From contig NC_081407.1 in NCBI RefSeq assembly GCF_030272615.1, forward strand, positions 268,166,075-268,230,074: 64,000 bases of DNA. The letters are read 5' to 3'. Below are positions 12,384-22,828 of this stretch, in pieces. The stretch comes from Cryptomeria japonica. Its lineage: Eukaryota > Streptophyta > Pinopsida > Cupressales > Cupressaceae. The notes below the pieces were generated by a model. The model worked only from the letters and a program-made list of their open reading frames with translations. It had not been told where the DNA came from and ran no database searches. The position numbers and the translations under genes were made by a program. Position 1 is the first letter of the stretch. Every line of letters starts with the position of its first letter.

Positions 12384-13497
12384 GTTACCCTGAGTTTCCG
12401 GGACGGGGACGGCAGGGGACGGCGGGACGCGTTTCCGGGATGGCAAATTTTTTTGCCAAATTTGGGGACGGAGGGGGACGGCGGGGGAGGGCAAAGGGGA
12501 CGGCTATATAAAATATAGGAAAAATTTAAAATATATAGGAAAATTTCAAAATTCTAAATGTTCATATGAAAACATGGATAAAGCATGCATACATAAATTA
12601 TATTCATATGAAAACAATAAAACATGGATATAGCATGTGTATGATACTATGAAAAGTTGAAAACATTTTAGAATGTAAATTCTGAACATACAACATTGTT
12701 AATACTCAATAGACAATATGCAATTATGCATTCATAAATCAGAATTTCAATTCATTCACATTGTCAATATGCATATCTATTATCAATAGACTCGGAGGTT
12801 AAATTCTCCCTACTTCTATCAACGCAGTTTCCCCCCATAATTTTCAACGGGGGTTTGGGGGCAGCACCCTCAAGGTGGGGTCAAGGGGCAGCACCCCTTG
12901 CGCGCTCCCTATCGCGATATAGGGCAGGGTCGAGGGGCAGCGCCCCGCGAGGCCAAAAAAACTTATTCTTTAATAAAAGGGTTGGGTGTTATTTTTCTAT
13001 TGACTCGCCGAGTTTGGCAATTTTCTAATCTCTGAGTCAAAATGCCCAAAGGCTACACTGCTGCCATATAGTTTCATTGTCAAAATTATGAATTAAATTA
13101 ATAAATTTAAAATTTAATTAATGTTATCTTTTAATTTTTAATAACAATTTGAATTAATAAGGGGCCTCTATTAGAAAATTTAAATAAAAAATTGAAAATA
13201 CAACTTTTTAAATTTTTTTAATATTTTTTAAGGGCCTTAGAATGGGGGACGTCTGGCCGTCCCCGGGACAGATTGGGGACGTCCCAGCCGTCCCCAGCTG
13301 TCCCCGGGACGTACGGACGTCCCCCAGAGCTAGGGCAGGTGTCCCCTCGTTTCGGGGACGTCCCCCTCGTTTCGGGGACGTCCCCTCAAAAAACAGGGCA
13401 ATTTGGGGACGGGGGGAAACGTCCCCTGGCCATCCCCGAAACGTCCCCGGGACAGGGACGGGGGTTTTAAAGACGGGGACGCGTCCCCGGGTAACTC
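12384..13497. repeat. GC-rich inverted-end element with GGGGACG clusters
   Basis: A 1.1-kb block bounded by GTTACCC (12384-12390) and its complement GGGTAAC (13489-13495). Its left end is crowded with GGGGACGG and its right end with CGTCCCC/GGGGACG motifs, against an AT-rich middle that also holds a GGGGCAGCACCCC-type island (12848-12955). Inverted, motif-rich ends without coding sequence suggest a non-autonomous DNA element. A clear target duplication is not visible, so the class is undecided. Confidence 0.55.
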
Positions 13498-13505
13498 TGT
13501 TAATA

Positions 13506-13517
13506 TGGTATCAGAGC
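13506..13517 (+). other. Primer-binding site of element I
   Basis: TGGTATCAGAGC, complementary to the 3' end of plant initiator methionine tRNA, the usual primer for plant LTR retrotransposons. It lies 162 bp before the gag start. Confidence 0.85.
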
Positions 13518-13667
13518 GTACTCGATTCTGTGCCTACACTTTGGTTTCATATGAGCCCATTGTGTGTATTAGTAGTATAACTTGGGTTTAACCTATGTAG
13601 CCATCTTCCCAAGTTATCCTTGTAGTAGTTTGCCCTAATAGTTGTATGGTGCCTTGTGTTAGGTAGG

Positions 13668-14660
13668 ATGTCTCCAAAGGGTAGAGGTTGTGGGTGAGGT
13701 AACCGGATGGGTACTCGACGAAACCCTCGTATTAAGGTTTCTAAAGAGGCCCGTCAGGAGGAGGAAGCCCGGGGTAACAACCAGCCGGGTAATGATAGAG
13801 TTCCTCAAATGATCAATGTTCTTCAAGAGCTTCTTGCTCGTTTGGGACCGAAGCAAGAAGACAATCAGCAGGCAGTCTCATCATTCTGATCATCAGGAAA
13901 GAGTTGAGCATCAAGACAGAGAGAGAGAGGTCACCTCAAAGGAGGGACATTGTGGTCACCTCAAAGGAGGGACATTGTGGTTCCTGATCAAGATGCCATC
14001 CTAGCAAGACATATGAGGGATCTTCTCAGGTATCGACCTCCTACATTTGATGGGTCTAGAAGTGGAACAGAGGCAGAGACGTGGCTACTAGATTTGGGTA
14101 GGTGTTTTGCTATGCATTCATATAGCCGTAGCACCAAAGCTAGGTGTGCCATCATACATCATCGTGGGTTTGCTTCCACTTGGTGGCATATAGAAGACCA
14201 GAAACTTCATTTGGACATTGCATCAATCTCCTCGGAGATGTTTTTAGAGAGGTTTCATGCTCACTTCTTGTTAGATCACGAGAGACAAAAGAAGGCAGAT
14301 GAGTTCCATGACCTACGGCAGTTGGCTATGTTAGTTGAGCAGTATGAGCATAAGTTCTTTGAACTTAAGCATTATGCAAGGATAGTGGATGATGAGGCCA
14401 TGTTTGTGCAGCACTTTGTTAGGGGCCTTAATGCTCGTATCAGCGGAGGAGTTCGGGTTTTCGAACCCAAGACTATGGATGTAGCTATGGAGAAGGCCCA
14501 ATTAGTTGAGGAGAATTTGTCTATGGCGTTGGGTGGACAATCGAGTGTACAGATTGGCAATGCTCCAGTGTCAGGTTCTCATGCAAGGGGTACTCAGTCG
14601 CAGGCAGCAGGTTCTGCTAGGAGTCACCCTCCATTGCTCAAGGGTGGACAGCATCAGTAG
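13668..14660 (+). pseudogene. gag: Ty3/gypsy gag, frameshifted
   Basis: Starts with an ATG at 13668 (MSPKGRGCG, then a stop) and continues through a basic N-terminal region. From 13990 to 14550 it is a good retrotransposon gag (capsid) domain: RYRPPTFDGSRSGTEAETWL, then AFSTWWH-like and ERFHAHFLLDHERQKKADEF segments, ending near ALGGQSS. The capsid packages element RNA into virus-like particles. The 25-bp tandem duplication at 13929-13978 shifts the reading frame between the two halves, so the gene is dead. Confidence 0.85.
13929..13978 (+). repeat. 25-bp tandem duplication inside gag
   Basis: The 25-mer beginning GGTCACCTCAAAGGAGG occurs twice back to back (13929-13953, 13954-13978). Because 25 is not a multiple of three it changes frame, which accounts for the separation of the gag N-terminus from the capsid frame. 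Confidence 0.9.
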
Positions 14661-14794
14661 AAGAATATTTTCAGGGTCAGAACTATGTTTGTGGTGGTGG
14701 TTCTCAGGTAGAGAGGGATCGTAGCCGGCAGCACCCCAAGCGCTTTCATACTACTCAGCCAACACAGAGTTCTCTGCAAAACTCCAGTAGTCCA

Positions 14795-15199
14795 GTGCAC
14801 CCTCAGCAAGCAGAGGTTTCAGTATATGAGGTTGCTTCACTTGTGGGCAGTGGGGTCATATTGTCGTACATTGCCCTCAGAAGTCAACATAGATGTCTGG
14901 GCAGAGACATGCAACTTCGGAGCCTACTGTGGGAGATGCAGGGAGATCTCACCGAGTTTTTGCAGCGGTTGATAACCGTCAGGCTGAGCACCAAGGTATA
15001 GTTGCGGAGACTTCAGGTGGGATAGGTGGACATCTTTCTCTGTGTTGTTTGATTCGGGAGCTTCAAATTCTTTTATATCTCTATCTTTAGTGGAGCAATG
15101 CGGGCTCTCGGTGGCAAAGCAAAACGATAAGTGGCAGGTTGAGTTAGCTACTGGTTCCAAGGTAGCTATGGATTCTCTGGTTTGCAGTTGTGTGTTGTA
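14795..15199 (+). pseudogene. Gypsy zinc knuckle and aspartic protease start
   Basis: One frame at 14833-14875 reads CFTCGQWGHIVVHC, a CX2CX4HX4C zinc knuckle that binds RNA. Another frame from 15042 reads VLFDSGASNSFISLSLVEQC, with the DSGA active-site loop of a retropepsin-like protease, and stops at 15199. The two lie in different frames, and the segment between them is frameshifted. The protease is cut short; the downstream polymerase is absent. Confidence 0.8.
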
Positions 15200-15613
15200 A
15201 CTACAAAAAATTATTATCTCTAAGTTATCTAGTTAGATGGCTAGATTGGTTAGATTCTCTAGGGTTTTCTAGGTGGGCATTACAAAAAGGTACAAACATT
15301 CCTAACTCACCACAAGGTAAATGAAGAGGCACGTTGATTAGTGATCAAGTTGTGAGGCTACTCTTTTGGCCCTTTGGGAGACGCCACCCTTAGAGGAGGC
15401 GTGAGTATAGAAGGGGCACATCCCTTCCATCGCAAGTGGAGAAGAGATATATATACATGTCGTGAATCAGAACTAGGGAGCATCGAAGGAAAATAGAAGA
15501 AAAAGCTCCGATCGGTGGATTGGCAGCAAATTGTTATATTGTGCTGCCAATGGTATGTCTATTCCATAATTGTTACAAAATTTATGCTTCTTTCTATGAA
15601 CTATTCTGCAGTT
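15200..15613. other. Unassigned, LTR-like sequence
   Basis: No coding motif. A TATATATA stretch near 15446-15455 and the abrupt end of protease homology suggest another LTR-type insertion starting close to 15190 (TGTTGTAACTAC), but I found no matching end. Confidence 0.25.
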
Positions 15614-15618
15614 ATATA

Positions 15619-16621
15619 TGTAATGTCCCCACTTTGAAATTAAAATAAATAAATATATATATAAAATAATAATAATAAATAAATAATAATACAGTTGAAA
15701 ATATATATATATATAATCCATCCATCAAGGCATAAAGACTTGCAAGCATCCATGTTCTCTTAGTGAAACAACTCTCTTACATCATGCTAAACCGATTTAC
15801 CAAAGCAAAGGAATATCGACTAAGTATGAGTCAACGACTTATATATTAAACAATATTGATCAAGGTCATTACTAGACAACCATTATTAGACAGCGATTAC
15901 TAAGAAGATTAAGAAGGAATTGATTAAATAGTCTAATTGATAAATTGTTATCAAGAGGTGCATATAATAATGAAGAGATACAATTAAGGAAAGACGACTC
16001 CTTTGAAGGCAACCATTCCCATGTGCAAGGGATAAAAAGTCAGTCATGGGGGGAAAACCAAAAATGCTATCAAATTAGATAGAAAAAGGAATATTGTGAT
16101 CCAGAACCAAGGAGTTGGCACTTAGGATTCAGACAGACCCATCCTTGGAAGTGTAGAAATCTGAAGCATCCTAATCACAATGACAGTGTGAAGGACAAAT
16201 ACAATCATAATCAGCAATTCATTCTCTCATTAATCTGCCTGTGGAGAGAGGGAAATTACAGTTGCATAGTTCCAAGTAATATTCAGAAACCGCACCATAC
16301 ACATTGCATGTTTTCCAAGTAACCATCAGAAACGGCAGTCTCTTCACTGTTAGTAATTAAGATCATTATCGGCATAGTTACATTGTTAAGTCAGACACAG
16401 CCTTATAGTTTTATCGCTATAATATAAGGAAGGAGATTCGAAACATACTTTATACAGTAACATATCAGAACAATAGTTGCAGATCAGATATTGTTTAAAT
16501 GGCAAATCAAACCTATCATCCTCATTATAAGTAACCACTTCCATTATCTATCCCAGTTTATGATTCCTAAAAATTGAGTATTGGTTAAGATTCCTAAGTT
16601 ATCCTAAAACGGGACATTACA
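15619..16621 (+). repeat. 5' LTR of the 15.6-kb element
   Basis: 1003 bp, TGTAATGTCCC...GGGACATTACA. It matches the copy at 17288-18271 almost throughout; the main difference is a short stretch near 15680-15745 and a small indel near 16050. Confidence 0.92.
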
Positions 16622-16622
16622 G

Positions 16623-16634
16623 TGGTATCAGAGC
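16623..16634 (+). other. Primer-binding site
   Basis: TGGTATCAGAGC one base after the 5' LTR, complementary to initiator methionine tRNA. Confidence 0.9.
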
Positions 16635-16799
16635 ATGTTCCTGCTCCCCTGAGGAAAAAGGCTGCCAGCTTGGATTAAAGAAGAAGACTCTATGTTTCAA
16701 ACGTAAAGAACCATGGAGCTATAACCATCAATGCAAAAGAGGACAAATACATATGATAGAAGAAGGCTATGATGGAGAAACATCCAGTAAGAAATCAAG

Positions 16800-17086
16800 G
16801 CATTCTTAGTGAATGTCAGGGGCATTCTTAGTGAATGCCAGGAGCATTCTTAGTGAGTGCTAGGAATATTCTCAGTGAATGTTTGGGGGCACTCTTAGCA
16901 AGTGCCAGGAGCATTCTTAGTGAGTGCTAGGGGCATTCTTAGTGAATGCCAGGAGCATTCTTAGTGAGTGCATTCTTAGTGAATGTCTGGAGCATTCTTA
17001 GCAAGTGTCATGAGCATTCTTAGTGAGTGCTATGGACATTCTTAGTGAATGTAGAAGGATACTCTTAGTAAGTGCCAAGAACCTAA
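16800..17086 (+). repeat. 22-bp tandem array of mini-hairpins
   Basis: About 13 units of GCATTCTTAGTGAATGCCAGGA type. Each unit is a small dyad: [GCATTC]TTAGT[GAATGC]. Variants change both arms together, for example [GGCACT]CTTAGCA[AGTGCC] at 16888-16906 and [ACATTC]TTAGT[GAATGT] at 17036-17052. The array occupies the middle of the 666-bp internal region, where a packaging or leader structure would lie. Confidence 0.9.
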
Positions 17087-17274
17087 CAATATGTGTTTCC
17101 GTCTGTATGCTCCATGTTTGCATATGTTTGCCCTGTGTTTTATGTGCATTCTCTGTGTCTGTTTCATGTCTAATGTATTTTCAGCATGTTTATTCCATGT
17201 GCATTTCCAAAGTCATTTCACATTAAGAATCAGTTTGAGCGCTCCATGACCATTGCTTGAGGACAAGCAATGTT

Positions 17275-17287
17275 GAGTGGGGGAGAC
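17275..17287 (+). other. Polypurine tract
   Basis: GAGTGGGGGAGAC directly before the 3' LTR, the expected primer for plus-strand DNA synthesis. Confidence 0.8.
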
Positions 17288-18271
17288 TGTAATGTCCCCA
17301 CTTTGAAATTAAAATAAATAAATATATATATACATAAATATATAATTTTTTTATATACATAAATATATGCAAGCATCCATGTTCTCTTGGTGAAACAACT
17401 CTCTTACATCATGCTAAACCAATTTGCCAAAGCAAAGGAATATCGACTAAGTATGAGTCAATGACTTATATATTAAACAATATTGATTAAGGTCATTACT
17501 AGATAACCATTATTAGACATCGAATACTAAGAAGATTAAGAAGGAATTGATTAAATGAAGTCTAATTGATAAATTGTTATCAAGAGGTGCATCTAATAAT
17601 GAAGAGATACGATTAAGGAAAGACGACTCCTTTGAAGGCAACCATTCCCACGTGCAAGGGATAAAAAGTCAGTCAAATCATTTCCAACCATCATCATCGG
17701 GGGAAAACTAAAAATGCTATCAAATTAGATAGAAAAAGGAATATAGCGATCCAGAACCAAGGAGTTGGCACTTAGGATTCAGACAGACCCATCCTTGGAA
17801 GTGTAGGAATCTGAAGCATCCTAATCACAATGACAGTGTGAAGGACAAATCCAATCATAATCAGCAATTCATTCTCTCATTAATCTGCCTGTGGAGAGAG
17901 GGAAATTACAGTTGCATAGTTCCAAGTAATATTCAGAAACCGCACCATACACATTGCATATTTTCCAAGTAACCATCAGAAACGGCAGTCTCTTCACTGT
18001 TAGTGATTAAGATCATTATAGGCATAGTTACATTGTTAAGTCAGACACAGCCTTATAGTTTTATCGCTATAATATAAGGAAGGAGATTCAAAACATACTT
18101 TATACAGTAACATATCAGAACAATAGTTGCAGATCAGATATTGTTTAAATGGCAAATCAAACCTATCATCCTCATTATAAGTAACCACTTCCATTATCTA
18201 TCCCAGTTTATGATTCCTAAAAATTGAGTATTGGTTAAGATTCCTAAGTTATCCTAAAACGGGACATTACA
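17288..18271 (+). repeat. 3' LTR of the 15.6-kb element
   Basis: 984 bp, same termini as the 5' LTR. It is followed by the target duplication ATATA. Confidence 0.92.
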
Positions 18272-18276
18272 ATATA

Positions 18277-19200
18277 CATTTATAATAATGTCTGAAATAT
18301 TCATGAAGATATATATATAGATAGATATAATGTTTGATCAGACAAATAACAATATTAGAATGTAAATCAGAAAGAACTCCTAAGTTAATAACAATAAGAA
18401 GAATATGTTTATATATAATACTTGTTACTACTGTCAGTATTTAAGAAGTTGGGGATTGAGTTGTTTCCAAAGAGGGGCAGTCTAAAGCCTATGGATGATG
18501 GAAAGAACATACTTAATGGAGGGTGATGTAACCCTAATGACCAAGACCCTTTGTGCACCGATGTTATAGATTTAGCTGGATAATTTTTGTTATAAATGTT
18601 ATAAACTTTACGCACGTGATTATGTAGATATTTGTTTCCATTTTATTTTTTTGGAGGGGGAAGGGCGCGGGGTGTTGCATTTGATGTAATGATTGTTTCG
18701 TTTTAGACCACGCGATATTTCGTTTGCCAGCTTAACCAGATTGTTTGTCTTTTGAGGCAAGATGCCATTCCGTCCACACTTTTTGAGAATGGGCTGTATT
18801 TATTTACCTTGGTTAATATATATGGATCTATTCATCCCAAATAAAATAAATAAATTACAGAAAAACAACCAAAATAAAATCTCCTTTCATGTGTACATTC
18901 TCATAAACAGTCAAACAAAAAAAAGAGCTGATTTACAACTTACTGCTCAAACTTTCAAATTCAACCAGCAGCTGATGAAAAATTAAATAAGGTTTACGAT
19001 ATAAAGCTTGAGGCTAAATATTTAATCACCTTAAATTTGAAATTACTAAGACCGGTTCGAACAATTTCAATTTAATTTAAGGATTTAAATCTAGAGGTCT
19101 GTACACTTGAATTTTAGACAGATTTTTCATTACTATGAACATTTTGAGAGTTATAATCTCTTTTATAATTTTTTTACCCTAACATGCACTATTCTTAATA
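18277..19200. other. No recognisable feature within the intron
   Basis: AT-rich sequence between the LTR element and exon 1. It has no domain, repeat or promoter that I can support. Confidence 0.4.
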
Positions 19201-19279
19201 GTAAAAATTCAATACAACAATCAATAAATGACGATGAAACGGAAATCAATTAGGGTTCCAGGATTTGAAAAGTATGCAC

Positions 19280-19562
19280 CTGCAACTTTCTTTTTAATCC
19301 ATTTTTCAACAAGCATTCCAGCTCCAATGCCTGCAATTACGTAGGCTCCGTAGTACAGAATAGCGTTGGGAAGCGATTTGCGAGGAAGAAAATAATAGTC
19401 AGGAATCTGTCTTAGTTTTCTTCGCCTTCTAATGGGTTGCGATTCAGATGCTAGAGTTCCTAATTTTTTCCAGTCTACTACGTCATCTTCAGCCTCTGCT
19501 TCACTTCCTATCGTAGATTTATTTTTGCTTTCATCTGCTTTTACTGGTTCTGGTGCCGCCAT
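19280..19562 (-). CDS. Exon 1 of a small single-pass membrane protein gene
   Basis: Open from the ATG at 19562 (MAAPEPVKADESKNK...). An upstream in-frame ATG at 19574 would add only MNQS; MAAPEP is preferred as the typical plant start. Residues 1-35 are acidic and disordered, residues 44-52 are basic (IRRRRKLRQ), then IPDYYFLPRKSLPN leads into one membrane segment (about 65-85, with Gly-rich GIGAGML) and a basic EKWIKKKVA. The exon ends at 19280 in GCA G|GTGCAT, a good donor, and joins exon 2 in phase for 111 residues. The layout suggests a small organelle or endomembrane protein with one anchor. I do not recognise a named family with certainty. Coding-like composition and a TATA box make this the only convincing host gene here. 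Confidence 0.75.
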
Positions 19563-19700
19563 TGATTGATTCAAATGGCCGATGAAATGAGTTTGTTAGG
19601 GGTTATGAATTTCATTGAGGCTTTATGAAGTTAGTGTAAAGGTTGCGCGCAATGCATTATCCCCAACATATTCAACTTTCCTTAAATTTAAAAATTAGTA

Positions 19701-19708
19701 TATTTATA
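19701..19708 (-). promoter_or_regulatory. TATA box of the membrane-protein gene
   Basis: The minus strand reads TATAAATA about 140 bp upstream of the start codon at 19562, a normal plant TATA-to-ATG distance with a ~100-bp 5' leader. Position and consensus only. Confidence 0.5.
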
Positions 19709-20936
19709 TTTTAAAAATATATGTAAAATATGTCGAGATATCTTATAATAGAAGAGAATTCATTAAAGTTATACATGCAAAAAGTTGTGAATCTAGTTGG
19801 AAACAAGTGGCGAGGATTCTACTTTATTTGGAGTAATAAAATAACACCTCCACAAAACTGAAACATCACATATTTCATGCATTTACTTGTCATTTGCATG
19901 CCAAATTGTTTCAAAAATTGATTTTTGTTCACGGACATTTTGATGTCATTGTAGATGCCTCTCGGCATAACAAGTGGCATGATTTACTACCATGATTTTT
20001 CCATAGGGAGAGGTGTCAATATCTGCATGGGTCCTAAATCTGAACATGTGATGGTATTGGGGTGGTTAGGGGTCCACAATGGTGCACCTGATCACCTAGT
20101 ACGTGTCTCCTTTTTATCCAATGATCAATTATTTCAACCCAATGATAAATCAGATTTAATTTGTACACATATTGGTTAATATTTGATTTTAATACATATA
20201 TTAATAGAAAACATTAAGTACAAAACAAAGCAGTCAAACAGGTATGACTAAATCAATCAACAATTGTTCATAACAATGATAGCTTCTATCGTGCACATTA
20301 GTGGGCCCTATGCAGAACTCATACGTACCCACATGAACAAAATTTAAGCAGACCATTTATTGTCAAGCTGAGGTGCACCACCCTACTTATAAACCAAAGT
20401 ATCAAAAATAGACTGCCACATGAAAGACCATCCACACAAAACAAGTCCACCATAGGTAACTACACCCTACAACTAAGACCACGTATGCCTACGATTAGAT
20501 GTCCAAGTCCACACATTTTTGGGCCATTTGTCCCATCTATCCAGCTCTACAGCACAACAACCGGTCACCTCGACACACATCTACTAGTCACTTCACCACC
20601 TCTCCCATCTACATCCACAACAGAAAATGTATAAGGCCACCATATTCCATTAAAAAACAATCAACTCAAACATAAATGGCGAAATCAAATTGGCACTGCA
20701 AATTTAATCAACATTCAAAATTCAAAATGGCAAGAGTATAGACATTAAAGAGGCCACCTAAACAAGTAATACATTTAAAACATAGAAAAAATTAATGAAA
20801 TCATATCATTTGAGTCACAAAGAAGACACAGAAGGCATCAAAGAGAAGTAAGAAGGCACAAAAGGCATCAAATAATTGGAAGAAGACACAACAAGCATCT
20901 AAGTATTTATCTTGTTCCAATATATAACTAGTCTTA
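19709..20936. other. Upstream/intergenic sequence, no gene recognised
   Basis: The left part would be the promoter region of the minus-strand gene. An open frame at 19955-20179 (plus) shows no known domain. From 20200 to 20936 the sequence is A/C-rich with short AAAGGCATCAAA repetitions near 20830-20900. Confidence 0.35.
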
Positions 20937-22480
20937 TTGTTAAACCCTTTCTTTCCCCTTTACGTTTTGAAGGAAATGTTCTTTCTTTTCTTTCCTTACG
21001 GAAATGTTCTACTTATTATTTCCTTGATGTTCCAATATTGCAATGTTTACTTTCTTAAAGTTTGTCCACCAGTTTTACAGTCTTCACGAATAGGCACCTT
21101 TGTTATTTCCTTCAAGTTGATATCCCTTAAACCCTTACTATTTTACATTGTCGTGGTTTATTTAGTTACAAAACATCCCTACTGCTTCATTTCGTTTTCG
21201 GTTTACCCTTACTGTTTTACATCCTTGTGGTTTAATAAGTTCCCTTCATCCATTACTTACTATTTCACGTCCATATCTAATTATAGTCTTCATTTTCTTA
21301 CTTACTCATGGTTTATTTAGTCCCTTAAACCCTCACTGTTTCAAGTAAATGTCCTTTATATTGTTTCCTTCGTGTTCATGTTATTTTTAGTTTTCTAAAC
21401 CCTCGTTGTTTTCAAGTTTTGATGTTCATTTCATATTCTATTGTTTCTTTACCCATTGTTTTACATCCTCATGGTTTATTTAGTTCCCTTCACCCATTAC
21501 TTATTGTTTCACATCCATATCTAATTAGAGTCTTCATTTTCTTACTTGTTTAGACCCTTAAACCCTCATTGTTTCAAGTAAATGTCCTTTATATCAAGTT
21601 TCATTCATGTTCTATTTTTAGTTTTGTAAACCCTTACTACTTTCAGGTTTTTACGTTCGTGTATATATGTTCATTTCATGTTCTATTGTTTCCTTACTTA
21701 TTGTTTTATGTCCTTGTGGTTTATTTAGTTCCCTTCACCCATTACTTACCATTTCACGTTCACGGTCTTCATTTTCTTACTTACTCATGGTTTATTTAGT
21801 CCCTTAAACCCTCACTATTTCAAATAAATGTCCTTTATATTGTTTCCTTCATGTTCATGTTATTTTTCAGTTTTTTAAACCCTTACTGTTTTCAAGTTTT
21901 GATGTTCATTCGTATATGTTCATTTCACGTTCCATTGTTTCCTTCCTTACTGTTTTTCATCATCGTGGTTTATTTAGTTCTCTTCACCCATTACTTACTG
22001 TTTCATGACCTTAACAAATTAAAATCTTCATTTTCTTAATCAGTCATGCTTTATTTATTCCCTTAAACCCTCACTATTTCAACGAAATGTCCTTTCTATT
22101 TTTTCCTATGTGGTTTATTTAGTTCTCTACACCCATTACTTATTGTTTCACAACCTTAACAAATTACAACCTTCATTTTCTTGATTAATCATGGTTTATT
22201 TATTCCCCTAAACCCTCATTGTTTCAACGAAATGTCCTTTCTATTTTTTCCTATGTATGTTCATTTTATTTTCAGTTTTCTAAACCCTTACTGTTTTCAA
22301 GTTTCGATGTTCATTTCCTTTACAATTTTAAAAACCCTTATTGTTTTACATCCTCATGGTTTATTTATTCCCTTCATCCCTTTTTGTTTCACGTCCTTAA
22401 CACATTATAGTCTTTATTTTCATACTTAGTCAAGGAAATTTCCCTTCCTTTCTTCATCCCCTACTTATTGTTTAACATCC
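20937..22480. repeat. Degenerate ~240-bp minisatellite
   Basis: The phrases CCCTTAAACCCTCACT, GGTTTATTTAGT, CACCCATTACTTA and TTTTCTTACTTA recur in the same order every ~240 bp (clear starts near 21308, 21555, 21790, 22050 and a shortened one near 22195). Copies differ by point changes and small deletions. Open frames inside it are by-products of the pyrimidine-rich repeat. Confidence 0.8.
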
Positions 22481-22828
22481 TTCACAAATTACAGTGTCCA
22501 TGCATCACTGATAATACAAAAAAAAAGTATGGGAACCATACTTCTTCTATTCAAGCTTCATTATCATTATACACAAGTTGTTGTCTTTGAATTTTAAAAT
22601 GCATAGCAGTTACTTATAATTATTAATATTCATTATCAACCATATGTGTACATCGCGCCATTTCTTAGTTACCCATATTCTACCATACTAATTCTACTTA
22701 TTGTTTGCGGATGAGGAAGGGAGATCGAATGACTAAGCTTGCTAAAAATAAAAGAGCATTGACAAGGCTATCTAGTCATAAAAAGAGGAGTTAGATTCCC
22801 CCCTAACACTAAAAACCTAGACCCAAAT

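Larger units (their letters stand above)
12200..15199 (+). mobile_element. Ty3/gypsy retrotransposon remnant (element I)
   Basis: Contains, in order on the plus strand, a primer-binding site (13506-13517), gag (13668-14660), a CCHC knuckle (14833 onward) and the start of the aspartic protease (15042-15199). After that the coding text stops abruptly; no RT, RNase H or integrase follows. A short LTR may run from TGTTGG at 12200 to about 13505, interrupted by the GC-rich element at 12384-13497, but I could not confirm it because no second LTR is in the window. The element is truncated and frameshifted. Confidence 0.65.
15614..18276 (+). mobile_element. Intact non-coding LTR element (LARD/TRIM type) with 5-bp target duplication
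   Basis: Two near-identical LTRs (15619-16621 and 17288-18271) begin TGTAATGTCCC and end GGGACATTACA, an 11-bp perfect inverted terminus. The pentanucleotide ATATA flanks both sides (15614-15618 and 18272-18276). Between the LTRs are only 666 bp: a primer-binding site, a tandem hairpin array and a polypurine tract, with no protein domain. It must have been mobilised by an autonomous partner. The GAGGACAAGCAATGTTGAG text before the tract resembles gypsy 3' regions, so a gypsy helper is likely. Similar LTRs imply a fairly recent insertion. Confidence 0.92.
9469..19279 (-). other. 9.8-kb intron filled with mobile elements
   Basis: Predicted phase-1 intron between the donor GCAG|GTGCAT (19280/19279) and the acceptor GCCAG (9469). 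It holds the gypsy remnant 12200-15199, the GGGGACG element 12384-13497 and the intact LTR element 15619-18271, all plus-oriented, that is antisense to the gene. From 9480 to 12200 I see no known element or gene, only short open frames without motifs. TE-expanded introns are well known in conifers. Confidence 0.55.

Noticed and set aside
16800-17086. Regularly spaced short repeats that could suggest a CRISPR array
   Set aside because: No unique spacers, a eukaryotic LTR context, and each unit is itself the repeat.
19955-20179. 74-residue plus-strand open frame upstream of the membrane-protein gene
   Set aside because: No recognisable motif, no promoter, and length is expected by chance.
20937-22429. 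Several Phe/Tyr/Leu-rich open frames
   Set aside because: They restate the pyrimidine-rich 240-bp minisatellite, in different frames of different units.
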